The position numbers and the translations under genes are program-made. Source: Actinobacteria bacterium ATB1 (GTDB lineage: Bacteria > Actinomycetota > Acidimicrobiia > UBA2766). Taken from it: DNA of 5,816 bases. The stretch lies in assembly GCA_021404985.1 (NCBI GenBank), contig QWHP01000203.1, positions 1-5,816 on the forward strand, given 5' to 3'. Shown here one piece after another: positions 1 to 5,585 of this stretch (positions are counted from its first letter, which is position 1; every line of letters begins with the position of its first letter). Under the pieces are notes generated by a model. It did not search any database. It worked only from the letters and a program-made list of their open reading frames with translations, and was not told where the DNA came from.

Positions 1-2
1 TC

Positions 3-629
3 GACGTCGAGATGCACGCTGCCGAGCCCGCCCCCATGGGAGTTGCCGGACCGGCGGTCTCAGCCGGGGTCCGGAGCATGCTCGACAGCCGCGGCATCGC
101 TTATCACCCGGAGCACCAGATCGACCATGTCGTCCCGGATCGGAGGCAGGCCGTCTTCACGGACGGGCAGACAGTCGACTTCGACCTTCTCGTGTACGTA
201 CCGCCCCACCGGGCACCTGCGCCCGTTAGGGACTCAAGCCTCACGGACGAGTCCGGCTGGATACCGGTCGGGCGTCACACCCTCCAGACGAAGGAGCCCA
301 GCATCCACGCCGTGGGAGACGTCACGATCATCCCCCTGAAGATGGGCAAGCCCCTCCCGAAGGCGGGCGTCTTCGCCCACGGAGAGGCCCTCGTAGTCGC
401 ACGGAACATCGCCCTGTCGGTCACCGGCCGGGGGCGCCAGGCGTCCTTCGACGGTCACGGGCAGTGCTTCATCGAAGCCGGGGACGGCCGTGCCGGCTTC
501 GGTCGCGGTGACTTCTATGCAGAACCTAACCCCGACGTGAAACTCCACAGCTCGGGCCGGCACTGGCACTGGGCGAAACTGGCTCTCGAGCGGTACTGGC
601 TTCGCAGGTGGTTCAGGTCCCGCCCATGA
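3..629 (+). CDS. FAD/NAD(P)-dependent oxidoreductase, sulfide:quinone reductase-like, C-terminal part (5' truncated by window)
   Basis: The frame is open from the first bases of the window to a TGA at 627-629, giving about 208 residues; family members are usually near 380, so roughly the N-terminal half lies outside. The segment AEPAPMGVAG followed by an RGI...HPEH stretch looks like the second Rossmann region of this family. The later AVGD segment, followed by GKPLPKAGVFAHGEA, is the C-terminal FAD-binding GD motif. The tail has the GQCFIE...GDFYAEP segment and an aromatic/basic end (WHWAKLALERYWLRRW), which in this family often serves membrane association. Such flavoproteins pass electrons from sulfide or another donor to quinone or another acceptor. 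The true substrate cannot be told here because the N-terminal part and its cysteines are missing. The ATG at 12 is in frame, but it lies inside a conserved strand, so I treat the gene as continuing upstream. It converges on the thioesterase gene. Confidence 0.85.
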   Translation, partial: DVEMHAAEPAPMGVAGPAVSAGVRSMLDSRGIAYHPEHQIDHVVPDRRQAVFTDGQTVDFDLLVYVPPHRAPAPVRDSSLTDESGWIPVGRHTLQTKEPSIHAVGDVTIIPLKMGKPLPKAGVFAHGEALVVARNIALSVTGRGRQASFDGHGQCFIEAGDGRAGFGRGDFYAEPNPDVKLHSSGRHWHWAKLALERYWLRRWFRSRP

Positions 630-641
630 CACCCTGCAATC

Positions 642-656
642 GGAGCGGCCGGCTCC
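642..656. terminator. Possible hairpin between convergent genes
   Basis: The sequence is GGAGC-GGCCG-GCTCC, a perfect 5-bp GC-rich stem with a 5-nt loop, sitting in the 27-bp gap between two convergent stop codons. The position fits a shared bidirectional terminator. There is no T-run on either side and the stem is short, so this is a weak call and could be chance in GC-rich DNA. Confidence 0.3.
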
Positions 657-1559
657 TCAGACCCTGACGGTGACGGTCTGGCTCGCCACCGACAGGAGCC
701 GTCTGTCGTCGGTCCACAGGAAGACCGTTCCCGTCCCCATGCCTCCAGCAACGGCGTGGACCCGGATGTCGGCAAGGATCCAGTCGGTCGGGTACCTCTG
801 GACCATGCGGATGGTGTTGTCGAGGCTCGTGCTCCCGGCTCTGCGTCCGATGGCCTGGACCACTCCGAAGGGCAGATAGTCACCGAGGATGGAGAGCTTC
901 GCAGCCGATGTCTCGGTGGACGTGTCGATCTCGGGGATCCTCACCCACAGGGCACTGCGTCCGGTCCCCGAGGGAACGGAGGGCAGGTCCTCGTAGTCGA
1001 TGGCGTTGGCCAGCCTCATCTCGACACGTGACGCCAGCGTGCCCTCGGCACCGGGGGGACGAAGGCGCACAGGACACTCGAGGGGCCCGGGGACGTCCGG
1101 GTGGGCAACCCAGACGTCGGAGACGTCACTGGCGCGGCTGCCCAGCGCGGCATTCACGGTGAGGATCTCCTCTCCCTCGTGACGGATCACTGCTCTTCCC
1201 TGGGACATGCTTCGGCCGCGCACGATCTCGAGTGCCTCTATGTCGAGGACCTGTGGCGGCGAGGAGAAGGACAGGTACTGCGCGGTCGCCCAGACGACCG
1301 GCCGTCCGGTGGTCTCCTCCAGAGCCACTACCCCCGCTGCGAGTCCACACCCTCCGAACAAGGCGTTCATGCCCGAGGAGATCGCCGGGGTGACAGGCAT
1401 GCGCCATCGATGCTGTTCGGTCGTTCGTTCCATGCCGAGGAAGGCGGCGGCGTCGAGCCTCGACTGATCATGCCCCGGTGTTGCCTGCGGTGACGGCTCC
1501 CTTGGGTCACGAGGGGTTTCTTCGGAGGGTCTTGCCTGGCTCATGGGTGGATGGGTCAT
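657..1559 (-). CDS. Acyl-CoA thioesterase, double-hotdog (TesB-like) family
   Basis: The product is 300 residues from the ATG at 1559. Residues about 35-140 form the first hotdog half, containing FLGMERT, HRWRMPVTPA and GGCGLAAGV. Residues about 205-298 form the second half, with SLDNTIR, DWILADIR and LLSVASQTV. In TesB-type enzymes the Asp of the SLD segment and the Gln near the C-terminus are catalytic; here these appear to be D247 and Q294. The family hydrolyses acyl-CoA to free acid and CoA in the cytoplasm. The first 34 residues are Pro/Ser/Glu-rich and not conserved-looking. The start is uncertain: ATG 1559, ATG 1544 and TTG 1577 are all in frame and none has a well-spaced ribosome binding site. 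The gene is divergent from a TetR regulator, which is the likely controller. An acyl-CoA of unknown chain type is the probable substrate. Assignment to the superfamily is firm; the exact role is not. Confidence 0.82.
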   Translation of the reverse strand: MTHPPMSQARPSEETPRDPREPSPQATPGHDQSRLDAAAFLGMERTTEQHRWRMPVTPAISSGMNALFGGCGLAAGVVALEETTGRPVVWATAQYLSFSSPPQVLDIEALEIVRGRSMSQGRAVIRHEGEEILTVNAALGSRASDVSDVWVAHPDVPGPLECPVRLRPPGAEGTLASRVEMRLANAIDYEDLPSVPSGTGRSALWVRIPEIDTSTETSAAKLSILGDYLPFGVVQAIGRRAGSTSLDNTIRMVQRYPTDWILADIRVHAVAGGMGTGTVFLWTDDRRLLSVASQTVTVRV

Positions 1560-1571
1560 CACCTTCAGTCG

Positions 1572-1588
1572 CGCCAAGAGGATTGGCG
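1572..1588. promoter_or_regulatory. Candidate TetR operator 1 (inverted repeat overlapping the tetR -35)
   Basis: CGCCAA-GAGGA-TTGGCG is a perfect 6-5-6 inverted repeat. Its right arm is the -35 element of the tetR promoter proposed below. The repeat sits just before the thioesterase start, so a protein bound here could block both divergent genes. Dyad symmetry and position fit a TetR dimer site, but binding is inferred only. Confidence 0.45.
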
Positions 1589-1611
1589 AGGCGCGTAATA
1601 ACCGTTATGAT
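1583..1611 (+). promoter_or_regulatory. Promoter of the TetR-family gene
   Basis: TTGGCG at 1583-1588 is followed by a 17-nt spacer and TATGAT at 1606-1611, a 5 of 6 match to the sigma-70-type -10 box. The expected transcription start, about 7 nt further on, coincides with the GTG at 1619. This predicts a leaderless mRNA, a common arrangement in actinobacteria. Confidence 0.6.
1598..1608. promoter_or_regulatory. Candidate TetR operator 2 (inverted repeat at the tetR -10)
   Basis: ATAAC-C-GTTAT is a perfect 5-bp inverted repeat around a single central base. It overlaps the first bases of the -10 box at 1606-1611. It is AT-rich in an otherwise GC-rich region. Such a site would suit autorepression, though AT-richness near a -10 is also expected by default. 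Confidence 0.4.
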
Positions 1612-1618
1612 TGCCCCT

Positions 1619-2278
1619 GTGAACACCAGGGTATCCACTGGGGCCACAGGGGGAGGGACGCTCGCACCGGATGGGGCAGCCGACGCCGACTCTACGCGAG
1701 ACCGCCTCCTTGCCGCCGCCTCCGAGGTCTTCGGCGAGAAGGGCTACGACGGCACGCGTGTCCAGGAGATCGCGAGGAGAGCAGGCCTCACCACCGGCGC
1801 CATCTACGCCAACTTTTCCGGCAAGGCCGATCTCCTCCTCGAAGCCGTCCGACAGTACGTCGGCGAACAGCTCGACGAGCTTCTCAAGGGTGATACCAGC
1901 AAAAGGTCGACACTCGATCTCCTCGCAGACCTCGGAACGGATCTCGCCACGTCCACTGACCGTGTCGCGAGTGAGCTCCTCTTCGAAGCCTTTGCCGGCG
2001 CACGACGCGATGCCCAGGTCAAGCGCTTCCTCTCCGCTCAGTTCAAGAGTGACGACAACCGGCTGCACGAGGTCATCGAGCGCATCCGGGACGAGGGCAT
2101 GCTTGCCGACGAGATCGACATCGACACCGCAGTGCGCTTCTGCTACGCACTGATGGTGGGCGTTCTGGTCCTCGACTCGATGGGGTTCGATCCACCCAAC
2201 CGGGATGCCTGGGCAACCGTCATCCACCGTGTCGCAATGAGTTTCGCGAGTGGGTCGCCCGGCCGCCCCTCCACTTGA
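1619..2278 (+). CDS. TetR/AcrR family transcriptional regulator
   Basis: The 219-residue product has the usual length for the family. Residues about 25-75 form the TetR DNA-binding domain: TRDRLLAAASEVF (helix 1), GTRVQEIARRAGL (helix 2) and the recognition helix with TTGAIYANFSGKADLL. Residues about 95-205 are an all-helical ligand-binding and dimerisation domain of no recognisable subfamily; the ligand is unknown. I chose GTG 1619 because a TATGAT -10 box ends 7 nt before it. ATG 1607 is in frame but lies within that box and has no well-placed ribosome binding site. The frame stays open back to 1478, but that part is antisense to the thioesterase gene. The divergent thioesterase suggests control of acyl-CoA metabolism, perhaps with an acyl-CoA or fatty acid as inducer; this is inference from position. 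The gene converges on the DUF2017 gene 30 bp away. Confidence 0.9.
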   Translation: MNTRVSTGATGGGTLAPDGAADADSTRDRLLAAASEVFGEKGYDGTRVQEIARRAGLTTGAIYANFSGKADLLLEAVRQYVGEQLDELLKGDTSKRSTLDLLADLGTDLATSTDRVASELLFEAFAGARRDAQVKRFLSAQFKSDDNRLHEVIERIRDEGMLADEIDIDTAVRFCYALMVGVLVLDSMGFDPPNRDAWATVIHRVAMSFASGSPGRPST

Positions 2279-2308
2279 ACAGGGCGCGGTTCGCTCCCGC
2301 CGGCCGGA

Positions 2309-2833
2309 TCAATCCAGCACCTCACCACCCATGATCGAACCTGGGTCCAGTGCGGCAAGCAGATCCTCGAGAAGGAAGCTGAGCTGCATGTAGCCGGCAT
2401 AGAGGGGGAATGCCGGATCCTCGGAGGGCACGGCCGGGTCGACGTCCTGCTCGACCCCAAGAGCGGTGCCGATCGCGAGACGCAGATGATTTGTCGACAT
2501 CAGCCAGTGCTCGGCCTCTTCATCGGACATGACGGCATGCACTCGCCCCTTGTCCCTCGCTCCCCGCGTGAGGATCGACCGAACCGCCTCGAGCGAGGAA
2601 CGGCGTTCCTCCGTCGTGAAGATGGCGCTCAACTGCTGGTAGTCGTCCTCGGCGAGAGGGTCGTCCGGATAGGCAACGGGTGAGAGGCGGCGGGCAACTT
2701 CATGGCCGAGCACACCCGGGTCCTCGATGAGGACCTCGAGCTGGTCGAGCCAGAAGCGCATCGCGGCTGCCTCGTCCGCATCGAGACGGACGTGGATGCC
2801 GTCTTTCTTGCGTTTGAAGACCCGCCTGGCCAT
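2309..2833 (-). CDS. DUF2017 family protein, partner of clpS
   Basis: The product has 174 residues from the ATG at 2833, beginning MARRVFKRKKDGIHVRLD. The mainly helical remainder includes LDQLEVLIEDP, an acidic DDPLAEDDYQQL stretch and the helical segment EEAEHWLMSTNHLRLAIG. I recognise this as the actinobacterial DUF2017 family, which is commonly encoded next to clpS; its function is not established. There is no signal peptide or membrane segment, so it should be cytoplasmic. The start codon overlaps the clpS stop (TGATG), and an AAGGA motif lies 6 nt upstream inside clpS, so translation is probably coupled. The frame stays open far upstream to 3742, but only because it runs antisense to the HAD gene and out of frame through clpS. 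A role in modulating ClpS/Clp proteolysis is guilt by association only. Confidence 0.88.
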   Translation of the reverse strand: MARRVFKRKKDGIHVRLDADEAAAMRFWLDQLEVLIEDPGVLGHEVARRLSPVAYPDDPLAEDDYQQLSAIFTTEERRSSLEAVRSILTRGARDKGRVHAVMSDEEAEHWLMSTNHLRLAIGTALGVEQDVDPAVPSEDPAFPLYAGYMQLSFLLEDLLAALDPGSIMGGEVLD

Positions 2834-3132
2834 CAACGGTCCTTGTGCATCGTGGCCCAGAGGCCGTAGGCGTGGAGACGGTTGACGTCGTGTTCGACCT
2901 TTTCCTTGGTTCCGTGGGCGACTGCGGCCTTCCCCTCGTTGTGGACCTTGAGCATCAGCTTCGTCGCCTTCTCGCGCGAGAAACCGAAGAGGCGCTGGAA
3001 GACGTGCACCACGTAGTTCATGGTATTGACGGGATCGTCCCAGACGACAACCACCCAGGGGACGTCCGACTCGACGTCCTCGAAGACGACCTCTTGTTCT
3101 TCGACCTCCGGAAGGGTGATCGTCTCTGTCAT
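2833..3132 (-). CDS. clpS: ATP-dependent Clp protease adaptor ClpS
   Basis: The product has 99 residues. An acidic, flexible N-terminal tail (about residues 1-24) precedes the ClpS core. ClpS binds proteins with destabilising N-terminal residues (N-degrons) and delivers them to the ClpC or ClpA unfoldase of the Clp protease; the tail is needed for delivery. Visible landmarks are WDDPVNTM (31-38), FGFSREKATKLMLKVH (49-64) and the end LHAYGLWATM. By alignment with E. coli ClpS from memory, D33, M38, M60 and H64 correspond to substrate-pocket residues D35, M40, M62 and H66; position 34 there is Asn but Asp (D32) here. The GLWAT ending is typical of actinobacterial ClpS. The start is the ATG at 3132; a GGAGAGG lies rather far upstream (about 16 nt), whereas a TAACCT box 6 nt before the ATG suggests a leaderless transcript. 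It is first in an operon with the DUF2017 gene. Confidence 0.95.
   Translation of the reverse strand: MTETITLPEVEEQEVVFEDVESDVPWVVVVWDDPVNTMNYVVHVFQRLFGFSREKATKLMLKVHNEGKAAVAHGTKEKVEHDVNRLHAYGLWATMHKDR
2840..2844 (-). promoter_or_regulatory. Ribosome binding site fixing the DUF2017 start
   Basis: AAGGA on the minus strand, with a 6-nt spacer to the ATG at 2833, lies within the last codons of clpS. It is the clearest Shine-Dalgarno motif in the window and supports starting at this ATG rather than at any of the upstream in-frame codons. Confidence 0.65.
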
Positions 3133-3138
3133 GGAGAC

Positions 3139-3144
3139 AGGTTA
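3139..3144 (-). promoter_or_regulatory. Candidate -10 box of the clpS-DUF2017 operon
   Basis: TAACCT on the minus strand fits the TANNNT actinobacterial -10 pattern and ends 6 nt before the clpS ATG. This predicts transcription beginning at or next to the start codon. No convincing -35 is seen at 16-19 nt upstream, so the call rests on spacing. Confidence 0.45.
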
Positions 3145-3159
3145 GATCCTCTCCGGATC
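3145..3159. repeat. Inverted repeat between divergent clpS and HAD promoters
   Basis: GATCC-TCTCC-GGATC, a perfect 5-5-5 dyad, fills much of the space between the two proposed -10 boxes. It may be a regulator site or may be chance; no gene for a dedicated regulator lies beside it. Confidence 0.3.
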
Positions 3160-3163
3160 CCGA

Positions 3164-3169
3164 TACCCT
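3164..3169 (+). promoter_or_regulatory. Candidate -10 box of the HAD hydrolase gene
   Basis: TACCCT (TANNNT) ends 6 nt before the GTG at 3176, mirroring the clpS arrangement on the other strand. There is no Shine-Dalgarno motif before the GTG, which fits a leaderless mRNA. The -35 is not recognisable. Confidence 0.4.
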
Positions 3170-3175
3170 GGGTCG

Positions 3176-3823
3176 GTGCAACCCGACTCCCCAGATCTCG
3201 CAGCGATCGTGCTCGACCTCGGGAACGTCGTCGTCGAGTGGAATCCTCGTCTGCTCTACCGCCGGCTCTTCGACGATGCCGATGAGATGGAATGGTTCCT
3301 CCGCAACGTGTGCACACCCTCCTGGAACGGGGAGCTGGACCGCGGTCGACCCTTTGCCGACGCCGTGGCTGAACTGCAGTCGCAGTATCCCGAATGGGCG
3401 GAGGAGATCGAGGCCTACCGCGCATGCTGGCCCGAGATGCTCGGCAAAGTCGACGAGGGAACCGCGGCGATCCTTCGCGAGCTGGACGCTGCCGGGAGTC
3501 GCGTCTACGCGCTCTCGAACTGGTCGGGCGAGACCTTCCCGATAGCTGTCGCCCGTCACCCGATCTTGGAGACCTTCTCCGGCATCGTGATCTCGGGCCA
3601 TGAGGGGGTCGCGAAACCGGAGCCGGAGATCTTCCGCATACTCTGTCGCCGGTACGGGCTCACTCCCTCGACCACCCTGTTCGTGGACGATCTGGAACCA
3701 AACGTGGAGGCGGCAGCGGCATTGGGCTTCAGAGTCCACCATTTCGAGACAGCCGACCGCCTTCGCGCGGAACTCGAATCCGAAGGGCTCCTTGGGAAGG
3801 TCGCAGGTCGGACCGGGAGTTGA
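3176..3823 (+). CDS. HAD-superfamily hydrolase (phosphatase-like, YihX-type)
   Basis: The 215-residue product is a typical HAD subfamily IA size with a helical cap at about residues 25-95. Motif I is VLDLGNVVVEW with the presumed nucleophile D14; the second Asp usual two residues later is Gly (G16), as in YihX-like proteins with a DLGN motif. Motif II is ALSNW (S114), motif III is KPEPEIF (K147) and motif IV is FVDDLEPN (D171, D172). The enzyme is probably a cytoplasmic, Mg-dependent phosphatase of a small phosphorylated metabolite. YihX of E. coli acts on glucose 1-phosphate, but the substrate here cannot be inferred. I chose the GTG at 3176, which gives a short leader of about ten residues before motif I; no other in-frame start lies between it and the catalytic Asp. 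It is divergent from clpS and its stop lies one base from that of the convergent CBS gene. Confidence 0.9.
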   Translation: MQPDSPDLAAIVLDLGNVVVEWNPRLLYRRLFDDADEMEWFLRNVCTPSWNGELDRGRPFADAVAELQSQYPEWAEEIEAYRACWPEMLGKVDEGTAAILRELDAAGSRVYALSNWSGETFPIAVARHPILETFSGIVISGHEGVAKPEPEIFRILCRRYGLTPSTTLFVDDLEPNVEAAAALGFRVHHFETADRLRAELESEGLLGKVAGRTGS

Positions 3824-3824
3824 T

Positions 3825-4277
3825 TCAACCTCCGTCGGCCGGTGACGAGAGGATGTCCGGCACCAGGTAGGCGGTCCAGTCCGCCCTCGCCTCCGCAGAG
3901 GTCTCCTCGAGGGCTGCGAACAGGAGGTCTCGGATGGACACGATGCCGAGGAGCTTGCTGTCGCCCACGACGGGGAGATGACGGATCCCCTTCTCGGTCA
4001 TGAGGCGGGCAGCCTCACCCACGGAAGTGTCCGGCGACACGTAGTAGGGCTCCTCGATCATGTAGCCGTCGACCGACTCGTCGAACTGACGGCCGGATTC
4101 GTCGTCGGCCACCACGTTCACGATGTCTCGCTCGGTGATGATCCCGACGAGATGCCCTCCTTGCAGGACGAGGAGGGCTCCGACGTTCTCCTCGACGAGT
4201 GTTCGTGCAGCCACGCGCAGTGTCACGGTCGACTGGATCGTGACGGGTTGTCTGCGGATGAGTTTGCGGACTTCCAT
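3825..4277 (-). CDS. Two-CBS-domain protein
   Basis: The product has 150 residues and is little more than a pair of CBS domains. The first (about 3-55) ends GIITERDIV; the second (about 71-122) includes GIRHLPVV and ends GIVSIRDLL. Both carry the family's G-h-h-T/S-x-x-D signature, which helps bind the ribose of adenine nucleotides. Stand-alone CBS pairs are cytoplasmic sensors of AMP, ATP, S-adenosylmethionine or similar ligands, and act on partner proteins; the partner here is unknown. There is no additional DUF or transport domain; residues after about 122 are a short helical tail. I chose the ATG at 4277 because GAGAGG lies 7 nt upstream. A GTG at 4346 would add 23 residues (start MISRRRLYLW) but would overlap the end of the upstream gene and looks unlike the family. 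The gene follows the propeller gene on the same strand by 65 bp. Confidence 0.9.
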   Translation of the reverse strand: MEVRKLIRRQPVTIQSTVTLRVAARTLVEENVGALLVLQGGHLVGIITERDIVNVVADDESGRQFDESVDGYMIEEPYYVSPDTSVGEAARLMTEKGIRHLPVVGDSKLLGIVSIRDLLFAALEETSAEARADWTAYLVPDILSSPADGG

Positions 4278-4284
4278 GTGGCTG

Positions 4285-4290
4285 CCTCTC
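4285..4290 (-). promoter_or_regulatory. Ribosome binding site of the CBS gene
   Basis: GAGAGG on the minus strand is followed by a 7-nt spacer and the ATG at 4277. It decides the start against the longer open frame. Confidence 0.6.
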
Positions 4291-4342
4291 ACCTCTGCCT
4301 CGGATTCCGGAACCGGCCAAAGATACAGCCGCCGCCGGGATA

Positions 4343-5572
4343 TCACGCTATGCGACCGACTCCGCTGAAGGACACGTAGTACATGTCGCCCGCGAAACCC
4401 GGTGCCCAGAAGACGACCGACTGCATCGGTGACGGGACGGAGACCCGGGACAGCTCACGCCCGGTCTCGATCTCGCGGAACGCCACGGCCGTGGACTGGC
4501 TGGAGACCCAATCCTCGCAAGAGAAGACGCCGGCCTCCGGCCAGAGGAGCATGTGCGCCGCCTGCCCGCAGTCCGCTGTCTCCAGACGACCTCGCCGTCC
4601 CGAATCCCGCCAATGGCCCCATTGCCGCTGTCGTAGGCGACTGTGACGCCCGACACCTCGTCCACGAGGGGCGGGTTCGTCACACACGCGTCCGGGAGCC
4701 CGAACGGCTCGACCCAGTCGACGTCCGCCGAGTCTGCGAGGGACGCACGCCACAGACGAACCGCCCCCGAGGCGACGGCCGCCCTACGCATCGTTCCCGC
4801 ATAGTTGTGCGCCCTTGATCCAGCCACGTGGCGTACCCGCTGCCGATGACGACGTCCCACCCGTATGAACGTGTCGGGTCTGCCCGGTCACGGTAGGGGA
4901 CCGACCAGGAGTCGTCACGCAAGAGGCGGACGCCGTCCCACTCGAAGCTCATCAGGGTGCGGTAGCCGACCACGTACAGGAAGTTCCCCTCCGCCGACAG
5001 CCGGCCAACACTCGCCTCCGGTAGAGCGTCCTCCGGGCAGGCCTTCGTCATGGTCGCAGGATCGAGGATCACGCATCGCGAGACGTCGGACCCGTCCCGG
5101 ATCAGGTCCTTCATCGCCAGACATCCGTCGTTGAGGGGAACGAGGCAGTTGTAGGGCCGCGCCCTGGGCATCTCGGCGGATCCGACAAGCCGGCAGTAGG
5201 AGTCCACCTTGTGGCACCAACGCCCTGAGGTCACGTACAGGTGCCCGTCCACGTGGGCGAGCACGCCACCGGGCCACCAGACGCCCCCCTCGTCGAGGGC
5301 CGGCGACGACTCGAGTCGAGTACCTCCAGGGTCGCAGGATCGACTCGTTCCAGGTGGCAACTCGGCTCACCGGGCGCAGACCGCAGAAGATACGCCTCAC
5401 CTGGATCCCTCGACACGAACATGACTGCCCAAGGGACGTCCCTCCAGACCTCCAGACGCCCGTGCGGAGGAGGCGAGCCGGGCACGGCGGCCAGCAGCGC
5501 GGGACCACCGTCCTCGGCGGGCCATCTGCCTGGCCAGGTGGGAGGAGCAGGACCATCCGGCGCGTTCGTCAC
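4343..5572 (-). pseudogene. Frameshifted gene for a beta-propeller-like protein of unknown function
   Basis: Protein-like sequence runs continuously across this stretch but hops between three frames, with a TGA at 4343-4345. The pieces are about 5572-5310 (with LEVWRDVPWAVMF and HLERVDPATLEVLDSS), about 5306-4812 (ALDEGGVWWPGGV, GHLYVTSGRW, RPYNCLVPL, FLYVVGYRTLMSFEWDG), about 4811-4583 (AVASGAVRLWRASL, PPLVDEVSGVTVAYDSGNG) and about 4582-4343 (ETADCGQAAHMLLWPEAG, MYYVSFSGVGRIA). Each junction needs one missing base restored: near 5300-5315, at CCC 4812-4814 (+ strand) and at CC 4582-4583 (+ strand). The joined product would be about 410 residues. Repeated strand-turn-strand units with Trp/Tyr/Gly resemble a WD/PQQ-like propeller; no signal peptide or catalytic motif is seen. 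The start is probably the GTG at 5572, with a TAGTTC box 6 nt before it. No stop codon interrupts the composite frame, so decay would be recent, or the shifts are sequence errors. It is divergent from a KAS III-like gene. Confidence 0.7.
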
Positions 5573-5578
5573 CCCCAA

Positions 5579-5584
5579 GAACTA
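5579..5584 (-). promoter_or_regulatory. Weak candidate -10 box of the propeller gene
   Basis: TAGTTC on the minus strand ends 6 nt before the GTG at 5572, the same spacing as at clpS and the HAD gene. The last base does not match the TANNNT pattern and no -35 is evident, so support comes mainly from position. Confidence 0.25.
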
Positions 5585-5585
5585 G

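Noticed and set aside
234..632. Minus-strand open frame opposite the oxidoreductase
   Set aside because: It is a shadow in GC-rich DNA; the plus-strand frame has clear family motifs.
1478..1618. N-terminal extension of the TetR open frame
   Set aside because: It is antisense to the thioesterase N-terminus and lies upstream of the TATGAT promoter; TetR proteins do not usually carry such an extension.
2279..2308. CCGGCCGG palindrome between tetR and DUF2017 as a terminator
   Set aside because: It has no loop and no T-run; an eight-base GC palindrome is expected often at this base composition.
2834..3742. Long minus-strand open frame continuing upstream of the DUF2017 start
   Set aside because: It runs out of frame through clpS and antisense to the HAD gene; the translation there is Arg/Gly-rich and unlike a protein, while the ATG at 2833 has an excellent ribosome binding site.
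4402..4818. Plus-strand open frames opposite the propeller gene
   Set aside because: The translations are Arg/Pro-rich and show no family features, while the minus strand reads as protein throughout.
4583..4830. Programmed ribosomal frameshifting as the cause of the frame changes in the propeller gene
   Set aside because: Three separate events would be needed in one gene, without recognisable slippery heptamers or stimulatory structures; mutation or sequence error is simpler.
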